Below are positions 17,592 to 35,509 of a DNA stretch of 64,000 bases, piece by piece (position 1 is the first letter of the stretch; each line of letters opens with the position of its first letter). The DNA is from Torymus aiolomorphi (taxonomy: Eukaryota > Arthropoda > Insecta > Hymenoptera > Torymidae), in assembly GCA_036365515.1 (NCBI GenBank), contig CM070873.1, forward strand, positions 230,763,876-230,827,875, in the 5' to 3' direction. Both the position numbers and the translations under genes were made by a program. The notes beneath the pieces were generated by a model, which had not been told where the DNA came from, ran no database searches, and saw only the letters and a program-made list of their open reading frames with translations.

Positions 17592-19088
17592 ATGGGAGTC
17601 CAAGGAAAAAATGTAGAGGCTATGGAGGTTGAAGTTTCCAACCCTGAAACCACCAATGGTGAAGAAGTGAGTGAAAAGAAGGATACTGACCTTGTAACTA
17701 TTCATGATCTTCGTGAACATACAAGGCAAATCGAAAAAGCAGTGCTAAACAAAGAACCAAGATTTATTCTCAGAGCTTTGCGTGCTCTGCCTAATACCAG
17801 ACGTCGACTTAATCCCATTGTTTTGCGGGGAATTATTTGTGGATTTTATACAAAGTCAGTAGCAGAAAAAGAAGCTCTCTTGCAATGGGTCGAAGAGCCA
17901 ATGGACACAGAAGGTACTCAAGCTGCTATTCAAAGGTTTAGAAGTTCTACAGCTCCCCTTTTACCAGAAATTGATGCATACATCCATTTACTTGTTCTTG
18001 TAAGATTAATTGATACAAAGAAATACAATGAAGCAGTTCAATGCTCAGAAGCTCTTATTCAGAAAATCATGGCTCAAAATCGAAGAACCATTGATCTGAT
18101 TGCTGCAAAATGTTATTTCTATCATTCAAGAGCTTATGAACTAACAAATCAGCTTGATAAAATTCGTGGATTCCTTCACCTCAGATTGCGTACAGCAACA
18201 CTTCGTAATGATTTTGAAGGTCAGGCTGTACTTATAAATTGCCTACTTAGAAATTATTTGCATTATAATTTGTATGATCAAGCAGATAAGTTGGTTTTGA
18301 AATCGACTTTCCCAGAGACTGCTAGTAACAATGAATGGGCTCGCTTTCTATATTATTTAGGTAGAATAAAGTCTGCAAGATTAGAATATTCTGCTGCACA
18401 TAAGTATTTAGTTCAAGCAATGCGTAAAGCGCCACAAACAGCAGCAGTTGGATTCAGACAAACAGTTCAAAAACTTGCTGTCTCTGTTGAACTTTTATTG
18501 GGTGATATACCAGAAAGACAAATATTTAGACAAGCAGCTTTAAGAAGAGCTCTGGCACCATACTTCCAACTCACACAGGCTGTGAGACTGGGAAATTTGC
18601 AACGCTTTGGTGAAGTACTGGAAAACTTTGGACCTCAATTCAGATCAGATCATACTTTTACATTGATTTTAAGATTAAGACACAATGTTATTAAAACTGC
18701 CATCCGTTCTATTGGTCTTTCTTATTCACGGATTTCCCCTGCAGATATTGCTCGCAAGTTAGGGTTGGATTCAGGTGTAGATGCCGAATTTATTGTTGCT
18801 AAGGCTATACGTGATGGTGTTATTGAAGCTACACTTGATCCAGAAAATGGTTACATGAGGAGCAAAGAAACAACAGATATTTATTGCACTAGAGAACCAT
18901 TACTGGCGTTCCATCAAAGAATAACATTCTGCTTAGATCTGCATAACCAGAGTGTCAAAGCTATGCGTTACCCCCCAAAATCTTATGGTAAAGATCTTGA
19001 ATCAGCTGAGGAACGAAGGGAGAGGGAGCAGCAAGATTTAGAATTAGCAAAAGAAATGGCTGAAGAGGATGATGATGGATTCCCATAA
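17592..19088 (+). CDS. PSMD3: 26S proteasome non-ATPase regulatory subunit 3 (Rpn3)
   Basis: 498 codons in one coding exon. Rpn3 is a scaffold subunit of the 19S regulatory lid, which holds and deubiquitinates substrates for the proteasome in cytosol and nucleus. Recognised blocks include [72 protein letters not shown], and in the C-terminal PCI domain (about residues 260-430) [20 protein letters not shown] and [16 protein letters not shown] charged tail ([20 protein letters not shown]) closes the protein, as in the family. Length is normal. ATG context CCACTACAATGG. PolyA-like AATAAA signals follow near 19204 and 19230. The coding part is intronless. Confidence 0.96.
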   Translation: MGVQGKNVEAMEVEVSNPETTNGEEVSEKKDTDLVTIHDLREHTRQIEKAVLNKEPRFILRALRALPNTRRRLNPIVLRGIICGFYTKSVAEKEALLQWVEEPMDTEGTQAAIQRFRSSTAPLLPEIDAYIHLLVLVRLIDTKKYNEAVQCSEALIQKIMAQNRRTIDLIAAKCYFYHSRAYELTNQLDKIRGFLHLRLRTATLRNDFEGQAVLINCLLRNYLHYNLYDQADKLVLKSTFPETASNNEWARFLYYLGRIKSARLEYSAAHKYLVQAMRKAPQTAAVGFRQTVQKLAVSVELLLGDIPERQIFRQAALRRALAPYFQLTQAVRLGNLQRFGEVLENFGPQFRSDHTFTLILRLRHNVIKTAIRSIGLSYSRISPADIARKLGLDSGVDAEFIVAKAIRDGVIEATLDPENGYMRSKETTDIYCTREPLLAFHQRITFCLDLHNQSVKAMRYPPKSYGKDLESAEERREREQQDLELAKEMAEEDDDGFP

Positions 19089-19641
19089 AATGAATGAGTG
19101 AATTCAACCATCAAGACTTTGTTTCTATAAGAAATTTTACTGTTTACTTATGTCTGCAATTGTTGTATACTAAAAGCGATTGAGTAATTTTTGAAGCTCA
19201 CATAATAAATCTTAATACACGATTTGTCAATAAAAATTATTTAATTCTACTTACTGATATTTGAAAATTCTTTAGTTATTTATAAATTTAACGTGTAAAA
19301 ACCATTATAAAAACATTTATTAAAAAATTTTACATAATGTTACTCAAAAAAATTCTTTAATATTTTTTTATATATATTTAAAATATGTAAGTTATGTTTA
19401 AAAAGAAGTAAAACGGATTATAAATTTAAAAATTTAAGAATTTAAAGAAATATTTTTTAATAAAATACTCCCTAAATATTTTCTGTTCATCATACTCTGG
19501 TCGTAAATTGTATTTACATGTTATTTCTGATACTAGTTCAGTAGTTTCTACCTAGTTTCGTGTTAATGCATCTTTTATTCGACATTGAATCCGTAGGTAG
19601 AGTTTAATCAGACATCTGCCTGTTTCTTATTGGCCCTTTAT
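19089..19641. other. PSMD3 3' UTR and AT-rich spacer
   Basis: AATAAA-type signals near 19204 and 19230, then AT-rich sequence without coding signs up to the EMC4 promoter. Confidence 0.5.
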
Positions 19642-19653
19642 CACGTGACGTCA
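19642..19653. promoter_or_regulatory. Overlapping E-box and CRE in the EMC4 promoter
   Basis: CACGTG at 19642-19647 overlaps TGACGTCA at 19646-19653, about 165 bp before the EMC4 start codon. The palindromic CRE binds CREB/ATF-type bZIP factors, a group that includes ER-stress regulators. Function here is inferred. Confidence 0.45.
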
Positions 19654-19817
19654 TTTTAATGCGCGAGAGTATGGCGCATCCGTGACCAAGCCAAACCCCG
19701 TTTTGGCTGATCCGCTGATGGCCTACACTGCTTACGAGTTACGATCGTCAGCTGATACTGTGACATTTATTTGTTTGAGTTACTATTTACGTAGTGCGGA
19801 TAAATAAACCTAACAAT

Positions 19818-20632
19818 ATGTCAGCTCCGAAATTAAATTCGAAAAGAATGAAGTGGGCTCTAGACTTCTCCCACAAGTATGTATAGCGATATTCATAATT
19901 TTTAGTGTTAAACTAATCGTCTTATAACCTCAATTTACTCTTATGCATAGTTCAAGCATTTTCTTTATTGACACAATTTGCATTAATTATGTTCTTAATT
20001 TCATTGTTTTAGAAATAAACAAGAAAAGAGTTCAGAACTAGCATCACCACCAGGTTATACACATGGAGTTGCACTTGTTCACAGCACAGATCATTCCAGA
20101 GATTCTAACTCGAATCACTTAATAATTAAGAAGTCATGGGATTTAGCACTGGGCCCTTTAAAACAAGTGCCAATGAACCTTTTTATTATGTATATGGCTG
20201 GTAATTCAATATCCATATTTCCAATTATGATGGTTGGCATGTTAATTATTAGACCAGTAAAAGCTCTATTTACACTTCAGCAAAGTAAGTTATCAAAAAG
20301 CTCTATTACATTGACTTAAATTACATTGCATTATAGAGATAAAAAATTACATTTTTTAAAGATATTAATTATAAAAAGTCGAATGTAAATTACTTTTCTA
20401 ATGAATAATTATTTATTAATTATTATTCATTGCAGCATTTAAAGTAATTGAAGGTACCCATGCATTTGGACAAAAGTTTGTGTTTTTCTTGGGTCAAATT
20501 GTTAATATACTACTAGCACTTTATAAATGTCAATCAATGGGACTTTTACCGACACATGCCTCCGATTGGCTTGCATTTGTGGAACCTCAGACAAGGGTTG
20601 AACATTCAGGAGGTGGTTTTGTATACACGTAA
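19818..20632 (+). CDS. EMC4: ER membrane protein complex subunit 4
   Basis: Three coding exons: 19818-19876, 20013-20284 and 20436-20632, with GTATGT, GTAAGT donors and AG acceptors, giving 175 residues (human about 183). EMC4 is a core subunit of the EMC, which inserts tail-anchored and multipass proteins into the ER membrane. Visible blocks: KMKWALDF-like N-terminus ([11 protein letters not shown]), [46 protein letters not shown], then a second hydrophobic segment [20 protein letters not shown] and a C-terminal [15 protein letters not shown]. The order and the membrane segments match the family well. Confidence 0.94.
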
Positions 20633-20857
20633 TAATCATATATATATAAGGAATTTGTGATAAAATCTAAAATAAATTATTCTTAAATCTTCATTATTGC
20701 TTAATTTTTTTACCTATACAATAAACTATATAAGATAAATTATCACAAGGCATCAAATAACAAATTAAAATGTCATAAAATATATATAGGTCACTCATAC
20801 ATATATGTACAATAAAATTACATTTCACAATTTAAAAGTGCTATTGTTATGGCATCT
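20633..20857. other. Shared 3' spacer between convergent EMC4 and STMP1
   Basis: AT-rich, with AATAAA-like signals for both strands (for example AATAAATTAT near 20671 and AATAAA near 20721 on plus). No gene. Confidence 0.4.
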
Positions 20858-21156
20858 TTATTTTTTCTTGTGATCCTCAGCAAATTCTTTTATGCGATCT
20901 ATTATTTTGCCAGGTTCATCCACACGGGGTATCTGAAAAAGTAAAAAAGCAGTTTGTGTAGTTTCTAAATCACTTGCTTATTAGTAATATTTGAATATAA
21001 TCTTTACCTCATAATTTTGACTTAAGTATATTCCAGTGTAAATACCGAGACCAAAGGTAAACTAAAACATTAATGAGTTACAGTTAAAAATAGCATTCGA
21101 ATCACTCAATTGCGTATAATACTTACATTGCGAGTACTTACCAAAAATTTGATCAT
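20858..21156 (-). CDS. STMP1: Short transmembrane mitochondrial protein 1 homologue, 47 aa
   Basis: Three tiny coding exons on the minus strand: 21156-21142 (MIKFL), 21061-21008 (FTFGLGIYTGIYLSQNYE) and 20932-20858 (IPRVDEPGKIIDRIKEFAED and the end HKKK). Junctions are phase 0 with GTAAGT/GTAAAG donors. The total of 47 residues equals human STMP1, with the same plan: a hydrophobic N-terminal helix with G-x-Y-LAQNY-like end, then IP and a basic amphipathic tail. The family is a mitochondrial inner-membrane micropeptide associated with respiratory chain function. The gene is too short to show up in normal open-frame searches. Confidence 0.85.
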
Positions 21157-22461
21157 TTTATCCCGCAGTAAAGGAACGCTCAACAAAGAGATGACGATCG
21201 CAACTGCTCCCGAATATAACGGAGCATCCGTAAATTTTCAACAAAATAACCGATATACATATATATTTTTTTATCAGCGCTGAGGTTAAGTATATTCTTG
21301 AAACCTATATGGCGAATTTTGTGGACAAAAGCGAAAACTGCACTGAATTTGATAGGCCGTCACGTTACACGTAGTTACATTTATATAAGTTCTGTGTGTG
21401 TGTACCTATATTACGCCGTCATTCGGCGCTTACTCGAAATCACCAATAACAAAATTTCACGGCAGCGGCTCGCCGTCTTTAGAAATCTACGTGATCCGTG
21501 CCACGTAGCTATATAATAGCAGGAACAGGAGGAGGACAGTTTTTTTGGGGGGGAGGGGAGGGGGGCATAGAGCTCGCGTGTACTGTGTACACACATTATA
21601 GACCATCGTGCACACCGTCAGACGCAAGGACAACCTCTTCGTGTGGGCTTTTTCCCTTCGATGCTATACTGACATGATGAATATAACGCGACACGCGTAG
21701 GTACCTATACTATATCGTCCGGTTTTCCCGTGTTTCCAACAGCGTATCTCTCCAGTCTTATCGTCAGTTACTGTAATCTGAAAAAGGGGCAAAGGAGCTG
21801 TCTGTTTGCATTGGAACGGAGCAGACGATGATGTTAAGGCGAAACGAGCATAGCGGCTGAATTTTTGAGAACGGTAATTTTATTAATGTTCTTAAACGTT
21901 TGTTTGCACCTTTGTTAACCTGCTGCACGTCCAAGATCACGGGCTAATTATCGTTCATTTGAACTAACGTTCTAACCAACAGTGTGTTGAAAGAACTCCT
22001 CTTTGTATCATCATTGTTCATTTTGTGAGCTGTCACATTTAAATTCACGTCTTAATATTTCTTGTACATGAAACTTAAAAATTTGTTGAATTTCTAATCT
22101 GATCCTTGTGATTGTTATTAATGTTCATTCTTGTCTATTAGTCATTAATAAATTTTCACTTAATCGCACGATCATCTTTTATAATGAAGAGGCTTGCATA
22201 CCCATTAAACGCCTGCATCTATTACAGATTGTTATAGTACAATATCACAGATGCCATACATTTTGGTACGTGGTAACCTTGCATCTTATGGTCACAGGTA
22301 TCCTTGGAGAGTACTTGTGTCTGGCCTGAAAGGTATATTCTACGATCTTACTGCTGCTTTTAATTGCATTATGTTATTTACTTTTATGTAATTTCTGTCT
22401 TAAGTTCATTCTATGTTTGTGCATTTTGAGTTTGTGATAATACAATCTTTATTACAATTTT
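21157..22461. other. Spacer between STMP1 and the first GFRP-like gene
   Basis: Probable divergent promoter region. Contains a G-rich tract (21541-21565). An acceptor-like TTACAATTTTAG at 22450-22461 suggests a spliced 5' UTR for the next gene. No coding exon recognised. Confidence 0.35.
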
Positions 22462-22493
22462 AGTTTACTTTTTGAAAAACTTTTAAAATTGAA

Positions 22494-22760
22494 ATGAATG
22501 ATAAAACAAATTTTATTGTAGCTGCTGACATAGAACAGCTAAGTCGATTTGCTTCTGGAGGGTATTGCGACGACTCAACAATTGTTTATCTCCAGCATCC
22601 TTGTGTAATATTAACAGCTCTTGAGGTGCTGGGCTACAAAGTTGTTGCATCTTCTAGTACAAGTGTCAAACAAGATTACAATGAGTACATGTGGACTATG
22701 AGAAAGGACTTCTCGGAGCCAGAGCCTGAAGCTGTAATTAAAGCAGGCAAGTTTATATAA
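22494..22760 (+). CDS. GFRP-like small protein, copy 1 (88 aa)
   Basis: Single open exon from ATG 22494. The middle (HPCVILTALEVLGYKVVASS, then YMWTMRKDF) resembles the second half of GTP cyclohydrolase I feedback regulatory protein, where a V-L-x-x-L-x-x-x-G-F/Y-x-V core is followed by VWxLHK. It is most similar to the gene at 25231-26752, so they look like tandem paralogues. GFRP binds GTP cyclohydrolase I and tunes tetrahydrobiopterin synthesis; whether this diverged form does so is unknown. An acidic tail follows, and a GC-type donor (CAG/GCAAGT) at 22746 may extend the transcript. Assignment is tentative. Confidence 0.5.
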   Translation: MNDKTNFIVAADIEQLSRFASGGYCDDSTIVYLQHPCVILTALEVLGYKVVASSSTSVKQDYNEYMWTMRKDFSEPEPEAVIKAGKFI

Positions 22761-23445
<685 letters not shown>

Positions 23446-24386
23446 ATGGTCAAAAAACGTGGAATTGTATGGAACTTTTTCACAAAAAAAGTTCATGGTT
23501 CACAAATTACAGCATTTTGTAAATTCTGTGACCAATCATACATTCAAAATGCAACTCGAATGGAAAAGCATATAGAACGTTGTATCAAATGTCCAGATGA
23601 TGTGAAACAAGAGTTTATGAATGCTGTAAGAAAAAAAAGAGCGAGGTCAATATTGACTATGAAACTGGCTGAAGATTGGTCCAATCAACAATCACAAACT
23701 AGTCAAAATAATCTTAGTAGTGACAACTTGACGACTCTAAGAGATTGGGAAATTAACAATCAAATTTTGGATAATAATGCAACAAATGATAGTGATGTGG
23801 TAGACTCAAAAAATTGGAATGGTAATACACAAGAGGAGGCTGTACAACCAGAAGAAGTGACATCAAATAGAGAATGGGAAGAGAATATTGAAGGAAATAG
23901 AGAAGAAACTGAAGACTTTGCTACACGTAATTATAAAATTATATTGAATGATGTGAAGTAGTTTTTGTATAACAAAATAGGTTTAAATATCATTAAAAAG
24001 AATATTAAATATTTTCCATGATTTTTTCAGATGAAATGCAAGATATAGTAGGATCAGCCCCCGTAACCAGAAGATCTCATTCAAAAAGATTTTCTCAATT
24101 ACCATTACTTTCTGGCCGTACATCAGTAAACTCCATGTTACAAAATAAAATGTTACAGGAACAATATATGGAACGACGTGCATTAAGGCGGACAGCAGAA
24201 TTAGACCTGCAGCGTAAGACTTTAGAATTTGAAAAATTTCAGTGGGAGTATCAGAAAGAGAAAACTCAGGGTGAAGTACGATGGGCACATGAGTGTCGTA
24301 TGATGCAATTAAAAGAAGAACAGCAGCGTCAATTGATAGAGCAAATATGTAATAAATCTATTGCTGAACAATCAAATGCATTATAA
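23446..24386 (+). CDS. BED-type zinc finger protein with C-terminal coiled coil (278 aa)
   Basis: Two exons: 23446-23926 and 24031-24386, joined by a GTAATT donor and TTTTTTCAG acceptor in matching phase (codon CAT). Residues 1-45 hold a BED finger: VKKRGIVWNFF, then FCKFC and KHIERC as the C-x2-C / H-x4-C ligands. The middle is acidic and Asn-rich. The C-terminal 80 residues are a charged helix (MERRALRRTAELDLQRKTLE, EFEKFQWEYQKEK) likely to form a coiled coil. BED fingers bind DNA and come from hAT-type transposases; no hAT dimerisation domain is present, so this is either a domesticated gene or a host regulator. ATG in good context (CATCACAATGG). Confidence 0.75.
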
Positions 24387-25230
24387 TATAAAAAATAAAT
24401 TTAAATTTGCTCACATGTAAATAATTCAATTTATTTATACATTGTTTGGTTAGTATTAAAACAATTGAACAATTTTATATATTTAATAAAATTATTTTTA
24501 GAATCAAGCACTATAAGCATTTAGTTCATGAAAAACCAAATAATTTCTTATAAGTAGTCTGAAACCACATTCCATTCTCTGATTGAAATATAGTACTTTT
24601 TTAATGAGTGCAGGAATAGGACCTTTTTTGCATGAAAGGTGGATGGGGATTGGGCATATCGAATCATCATCTTTTACAAATCAATTTTTATGTTATGTGT
24701 AAGTATAAGCAAAAAGATTAGAGTAATAGGAGGAAAATTACGTTTCCTCCCGCAGCTCACTAGATGGTCGAAATGCTTGATTTTCCATTTGCCTTTTTAG
24801 GCAGGAAAAGGACCTTTTTTTTTTGCACAAATTGAAAAAAAATACTTTGATTTTATTAAAGGAATTCCAGCTTAAAAAACAAGATACTTAATATTACTGT
24901 ATACTATATACTTGAAAAAGTATTAAAAAAGTGTTATTTATAAAATATTACTTAAGTAATTTAAGAAATGTTGAAATTATTAAAGCATTAAAATTTATCT
25001 AATATTTCCACTGATATATTTATAACCATTTCAATAAAGTTGTAAATAAAAAAGATGCATATGTTGGATTTTTACTTCATTCCCCAAAGAAATGATTTTG
25101 AATGTTAGAGTGTAGAAGAAGTGATTAAAAAAATTTTGTTATAAACTGGTAACATTCCTGAATTACATGAAAATATTTGTATTTTAGAACTTAAAGACAA
25201 CGAGGTCTGAGGTTACTATTTGAGACTAAA
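24387..25230. other. Spacer before GFRP-like copy 2
   Basis: AT-rich. Near 24603-24655 lies AATGAGTGCAGGAATAGGAC, whose inverted relative is at 25755-25817. An acceptor-like TGTATTTTAG at 25177-25186 suggests a spliced leader. Confidence 0.35.
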
Positions 25231-26752
25231 ATGTCTGAGACGGAAGCAAAAATGTCTGACAAACTAGCACAAATTATCGGTAGTGAGAATTACTACTATA
25301 TTGCCGTGAAAGGTTCGCCTTTCTCGCAGGATTGTGTCGCTTTTGGATTATCACGAGATGAAATCCTGGCATTATCAAAGAGATTTCCCAATACGGGGAC
25401 GGAGGTCGTAAATGGCGTTGCAATAAAAGGTTATTATAAACATTTAATCTATTTATTATTTTACTAGGCAATTTTATTATTATTTATATATCCAAGGTCT
25501 TTTTTTAAATGATAATAATATATATTTTTTGCCTAGCGAGCCGAAAATATCAGTTTTGCTCCCGGCGCCCGATCGCGAAGGTTGTATTTTCAGTCTCGCT
25601 AGGCAAAAAAATCGTATACGCAACACGGGGATAAAGAGGGCGGCCACCCCAGAGCATATGTTTGCCATAAGTATTATGTTTGCGTAAAGTAAACACAATA
25701 CTTTACGCATGGTATGCAAAAAACATAATTTATTGTTTATTTTTATAAGTATGTTAAACGACTCAAAAATCCCAAATCTCCATCCACTTTTCTGGCATAA
25801 AAACTATTCCTGCACTAATTAAAAAATAATACGATGTATAACAGGGGGCTTTTTCAGACTCGGATGATGTTTGAGCAGGAGTGAAAGTCGGGGATGCTGA
25901 TAGAAAAAGCCAACTTTCCCCCTTGTTGCACAATGTACTATATTTCGCTAAAAAATATTTTTTGTAGTACTTTATATGTGGAAAATTCGATTTTACGCAT
26001 TTTTATTAATATCGAAACAGCCTTTTTTCGTTACAGTATATCGAAAAAGGTTTATCAGTACGTAAAAGATGTTTGACACAGATACTTACAAAAAATATTA
26101 AAATGCTACTCATGCGTATGTTTTTCTGCAATCGTGTGTTCGTACGACACTCGAATCCGGCTTTGCCGGGTACACGTGAGCGATGATCATTATTCATATG
26201 GAAAAACGCATTTTACATACTAGTTGCATAATGTATACTATTTTCACGTAATCTTTTTTTTTTGTTTTTTAAATAATTTATGGAAAGTTTAGCATTAAAA
26301 CGTTTAAATTGTATTTCAATGATTTAGTAGTAGCATGACCGGTGTAATTTAATTTGATATATAAATAGTTCATATGTGTTGGGATTAAAAACGATTTATT
26401 TACACGTGATTATTTTAGATGTAGTAACGTTAATTCTTTGCTTTTGATATACTTGTTTTTTAGTTTGAAGAATTTTAATTATAGAATTTTTAACATATGA
26501 TACAGTTTTTTACTAATTTGGCATTTTTTGAGTATTTCATTTGTTTATTCTTTATTATAAAGTTTTTCGTTATCATTGAATGACATTATTATAATTAACC
26601 ATTAATCTAAAAATTACTGTGTTGATAATGTAATCGTTTTCGTTTCAGGTGCACCAATTACCGTTATAAACGCTTTGTCCGAATTGGGCTATAGAGTCGT
26701 TTGTAGCACAGGCGAAGCGGAGATATTATGGACACTTCAAAGAGAAGTCTAA
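25231..26752 (+). CDS. GFRP-like small protein, copy 2 (100 aa)
   Basis: Two exons: 25231-25429 and 26649-26752 with a 1.2-kb intron (donor G/GTTATT, acceptor CGTTTCAG). The C-terminal half APITVINALSELGYRVVCST and EILWTLQREV resembles the end of GFRP (V-L-x-L-x-x-x-G-F-x-V...LVWCLHKE). The N-terminal half (residues 12-60) has no recognised GFRP residues, so the family call rests on the last 35 residues and is modest. Relationship to copy 1 is clearer: both have ...ALxxLGYxVVxS...WTxxR. A second in-frame ATG is at 25252. Confidence 0.55.
25531..25604. repeat. Small inverted repeat (hairpin) in the intron of GFRP-like copy 2
   Basis: GCCTAGCGAGCCGAAAATAT pairs with the reverse complement at 25586-25604, enclosing a GC-rich loop. 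MITE-like but with no clear target duplication. Confidence 0.5.
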
Positions 26753-27993
26753 AAGATCTGACATAATACCAAATTAAACGTCTCACGCAGTGAATCTATT
26801 GTACAATGTTGTCACACTTTTAATGTAACGCGTAAAACAAAATGTAACGGAATTATAATTTTATCGTCGCCGGGATTTTAGAAGAGCATGAGTACTTATT
26901 AGAAAAAATCCGAGTTCAAGTTATTCTTTTAAAGTTTATTCTGAACATTCAAAACATTGCGTTATTTTAAAGTGTATTTTATTGTTTTATATATGCACTC
27001 ATAAACATAGCATTTTTAAAGTGGTAAAGTTTTGAGGACCAATTTATTATGAACAGTTTTAATTTTACAAAAAAAAAAAAAAAAAAAAAATGGACTGGAG
27101 AGTTTTTACAGTGAAGAAAACGTGCGATATTAAATGCAGTACTAAGTACATTTCGTATTTACTTTTATGTGAAGGATGTATCGAGTATTTTTGATAATTT
27201 TATCCTTTTTATTGAAGTTTTCTTTAAATTTCCAACACTTTAATGTAGAAGGATAGTTACATGCACGATTTAGTATAGATGTGCTTGAGAATAAAAACAT
27301 TATAGAGCAGCTAATTTTAAGGAAACAACAAAATAGAAACTGAAATCAAAGATGATTATCAACAGTTATTATTTCAATATACAATACAATAATATATATA
27401 TGCAAAAGATTATAAATCTGATGAAAACAGAACGAGAAGTCATAAACTTATATGAGAATTGTGCAATAAGAGTTGCTGATAGTAATATTGGATTAATCAT
27501 GAAATTATTTGCTTGCAACTTATATTTTAATGAGATTATAGTAGCAATAGTATTTTTTTTAAATTGTACTTCATTTTATGTATGTGAAATCTACAAATAC
27601 TGCGGCCTACAATAGTTACTTAAATTGTTTATTGAAAAAAGGATATAGTATGTTTATTAGTAATTATAATTTATGAATTTTACACTTGATGCCTTAAATC
27701 AATTTTGATATTTTATTGTCTATCAAATGTGTGTTAAATTTATCGTTAATGAAGTATATGTCATATTTTATGAAATTTCTACTGTTTAGTATATGACTGG
27801 ATAAAAATAAAAATACACATACCTTCAATTTGTGCTTGTGTAATGTTACGTATTTATGTTAAAAATTATTGTAACAATATAAAAATTGTCTAAATGTTCA
27901 GATTTCTTTTTATTTCACCCTTTCATATAAAATATAGTGATTACTAGAAGATATTACAGGTATGCATGCATATTAGGTTTCAGATAATCAAAT
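26753..27993. other. 3' UTR and spacer before ANKRD39
   Basis: AT-rich, with an uninterrupted A-run at 27069-27090 and AATAAA-like signals near 27800. No gene recognised. Confidence 0.4.
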
Positions 27994-28804
27994 ATGGAAT
28001 CAACAAAGCATTCACATGATGATGGCTCATGCTGCGATTGTACATCAGGAAGTTCTGTTAGGCAGACTTTATCTGAATTAGATTTTGAACGTGGTATATG
28101 GCATGCAGGTGTGTATATCGAAACAAGTACAATAAATAAAATTTAAATAAATTTGTTACAAAATTCTAATTACTAAATATTAAAGAAAGTACTAAAGATA
28201 TTTTAAGTTATTTTCTATTCATTTTAATACTTTTATTAATTATATCTCACTTTAAATTCTTAGATTTTTATGAATCTATTGATTTCAATAGCAAAACTAT
28301 GATTTTCAATTAAATGATAAATTAGGTCAGCAGTAGTAGAAAGTTAGTTCATAAGTGAATTTCTTTATGTTTATAGCACAATCTAATGATTTGGACAGAG
28401 TAAAATCTCTAATAAGTAAAGGTACTTCTCCCAATGCAGAAGATACTGCAGGATACACAGCTTTGCACTACTCTGCTCGTAATGGTCATGATAAAATTTG
28501 CAGAGAACTATTAAATCGGGGAGCTAATGTCAATGCTATCACTCGATCCGGAAGAGCAACACCTCTTCACAGGGCAGCAACACAGAGACATGCTCACATA
28601 GTTGAATTACTGTTAAATGCTAATGCAGATGTAAATATACAGGATGCAGATGGTCTTACTGCTCTTCACAGAGCAATTATGTCAGACTGTGACCCAGTTT
28701 CTAAACTTTTGATCCCTAAAACTAAACTGGATTTGATGGACAAATCTGGATGCACTCCAAAGCAAATGGCTGTGAAAAGGGGAAAACAAGAGCTATTTTT
28801 ATAA
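27994..28804 (+). CDS. ANKRD39: Ankyrin repeat domain-containing protein 39
   Basis: Two exons: 27994-28108 and 28377-28804, donor G/GTGTGT and acceptor TTTATAG, 180 residues (human 183). The N-terminal CCDCTSGSSVRQTLSELDFE and RGIWHAAQSNDLDRVK match the family-specific start (QQTLxExDFERGIW). Three to four ankyrin repeats follow (AGYTALHYSARNGHDKICRE, ATPLHRAATQRHAHIVELLL, DGLTALHRAIMSD). Ankyrin repeats bind proteins; the role of ANKRD39 is poorly known. The C-terminus is slightly shorter than in mammals. Confidence 0.92.
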
Positions 28805-34320
<5,516 letters not shown>

Positions 34321-35509
34321 TGTGTCGTCGGCGCAGTAGCAGCAGCAGTGGCACGAGGTAGCATCGAGTGCACACGCAGTACTGCAACGTGACTCGTGGT
34401 TGGACCACGTGGTGATCAACGAGGCTCGAGAATTGATCGAGCCTATATAACTGCTGTGCAAACTGCTCCCGTAATTTAAAGATTTCGAGGAAAAGGCGAA
34501 TGCAGCTGCACTACAAGGCCCACGCAGAGATCCATGCTGCTGGAGTGACGAAAGCCACGGAGAAGTAGTAGTAGTAGTAGTAGTAGATGGAGCTTCGACC
34601 CGGACCCACCGACGACGAGGCCCCGAGCAGCAGCAGCAGACACACTCACCCTCTTCCAAGACGGAGGAGAAGACAAAAGCCACGGGCCGCGTGGTATGCG
34701 CGCTAGACGCACATAGGATATAATACGGCCTCTATGCAAGTGCGTGTGTGTCCGTGTTTCTTGTGTATAGAACGTATACAGCAGCAGAAGCAACCCTTAC
34801 AGTTGGACCCTCACGTGTAGTAATAGAAACTCTGCGAGGTAGATCCTTTTTTTCTCTATCCTGTTCTCGCCAAGACAAAGGCCTGCGGCCTGTGTGGGTG
34901 TGCGTACGTGTGCGTGCGCGCTCTCTCGCCCTAGGAGCGACGACGACTACCACGGATTTCCAAAGTGCGAAATTCGAGGAGGAGAAGACGAAGGTGGAGA
35001 GACCAAGTAGTGCCGCGGGCGGTTTGTGCGCCGTATCGCGTGAGGTGAATATATTTATCGTATATTCGTCCGACGACAGTAGTGACGTTCATCGATCGAC
35101 GTAATTAGTGCTTATGATAGTGCTGTTTGTATCATCGGTTCTGTTAACTTGGGGGTAATAAGGAAGGATAGAGGGTTTTTTTTTTTTTTTTTTTTTACAA
35201 AGTAAAAAAAGTGGTGAAGAACGAGAGTGAACCCAGAAGAAGTGTTCCTACCTCCGACTTTTCGCGCGACCCGTCTTCCGCCGTGGTGTGGAGGGTGGAG
35301 GGCGAAGGCGAGAGCCGAGGTGGAGGCGGAGGTGGTGGTGGTGGTGGTGGTGGGGGTGGTAGCAGTAGTAGTGCCGTCAACGTGGAAGATTGCCCGGTCG
35401 CGACGGACGCACTGATAACGACGGATCATCATCGCAGCAGGTTCGCCGTCGCCACGCCTAACCTCGATGAGAGGAGGCACATGTCCATTGCTGCCGCCGA
35501 AAATGCAGG
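34321..35509 (+). other. Candidate large 5' exon with translation start near 35481
   Basis: Acceptor TTTGTCCGCAG at 34310-34320 and a strong donor GG/GTGAGT after 35509 bracket a 1.19-kb GC-rich stretch. A frame open from 35148 runs into the donor (phase 2) with its only ATG at 35481 (ATGTCCATTGCTGCCGCC). The upstream in-frame part has a polyglycine run (GGT)n near 35320-35355, a CAG/GTA-rich leader and a terminal peptide NLDERRHMSIAAAENAG. The protein family is not recognised. If real, the next exon is beyond this part of the window or not seen. Confidence 0.35.

Noticed and set aside
24018..24386. Independent 122-codon gene
   Set aside because: It is the second exon of the BED-finger gene, joined in phase.
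27352..27615. 87-codon frame after GFRP-like copy 2
   Set aside because: AT-rich, lies in the probable 3' UTR, no resemblance to known proteins.
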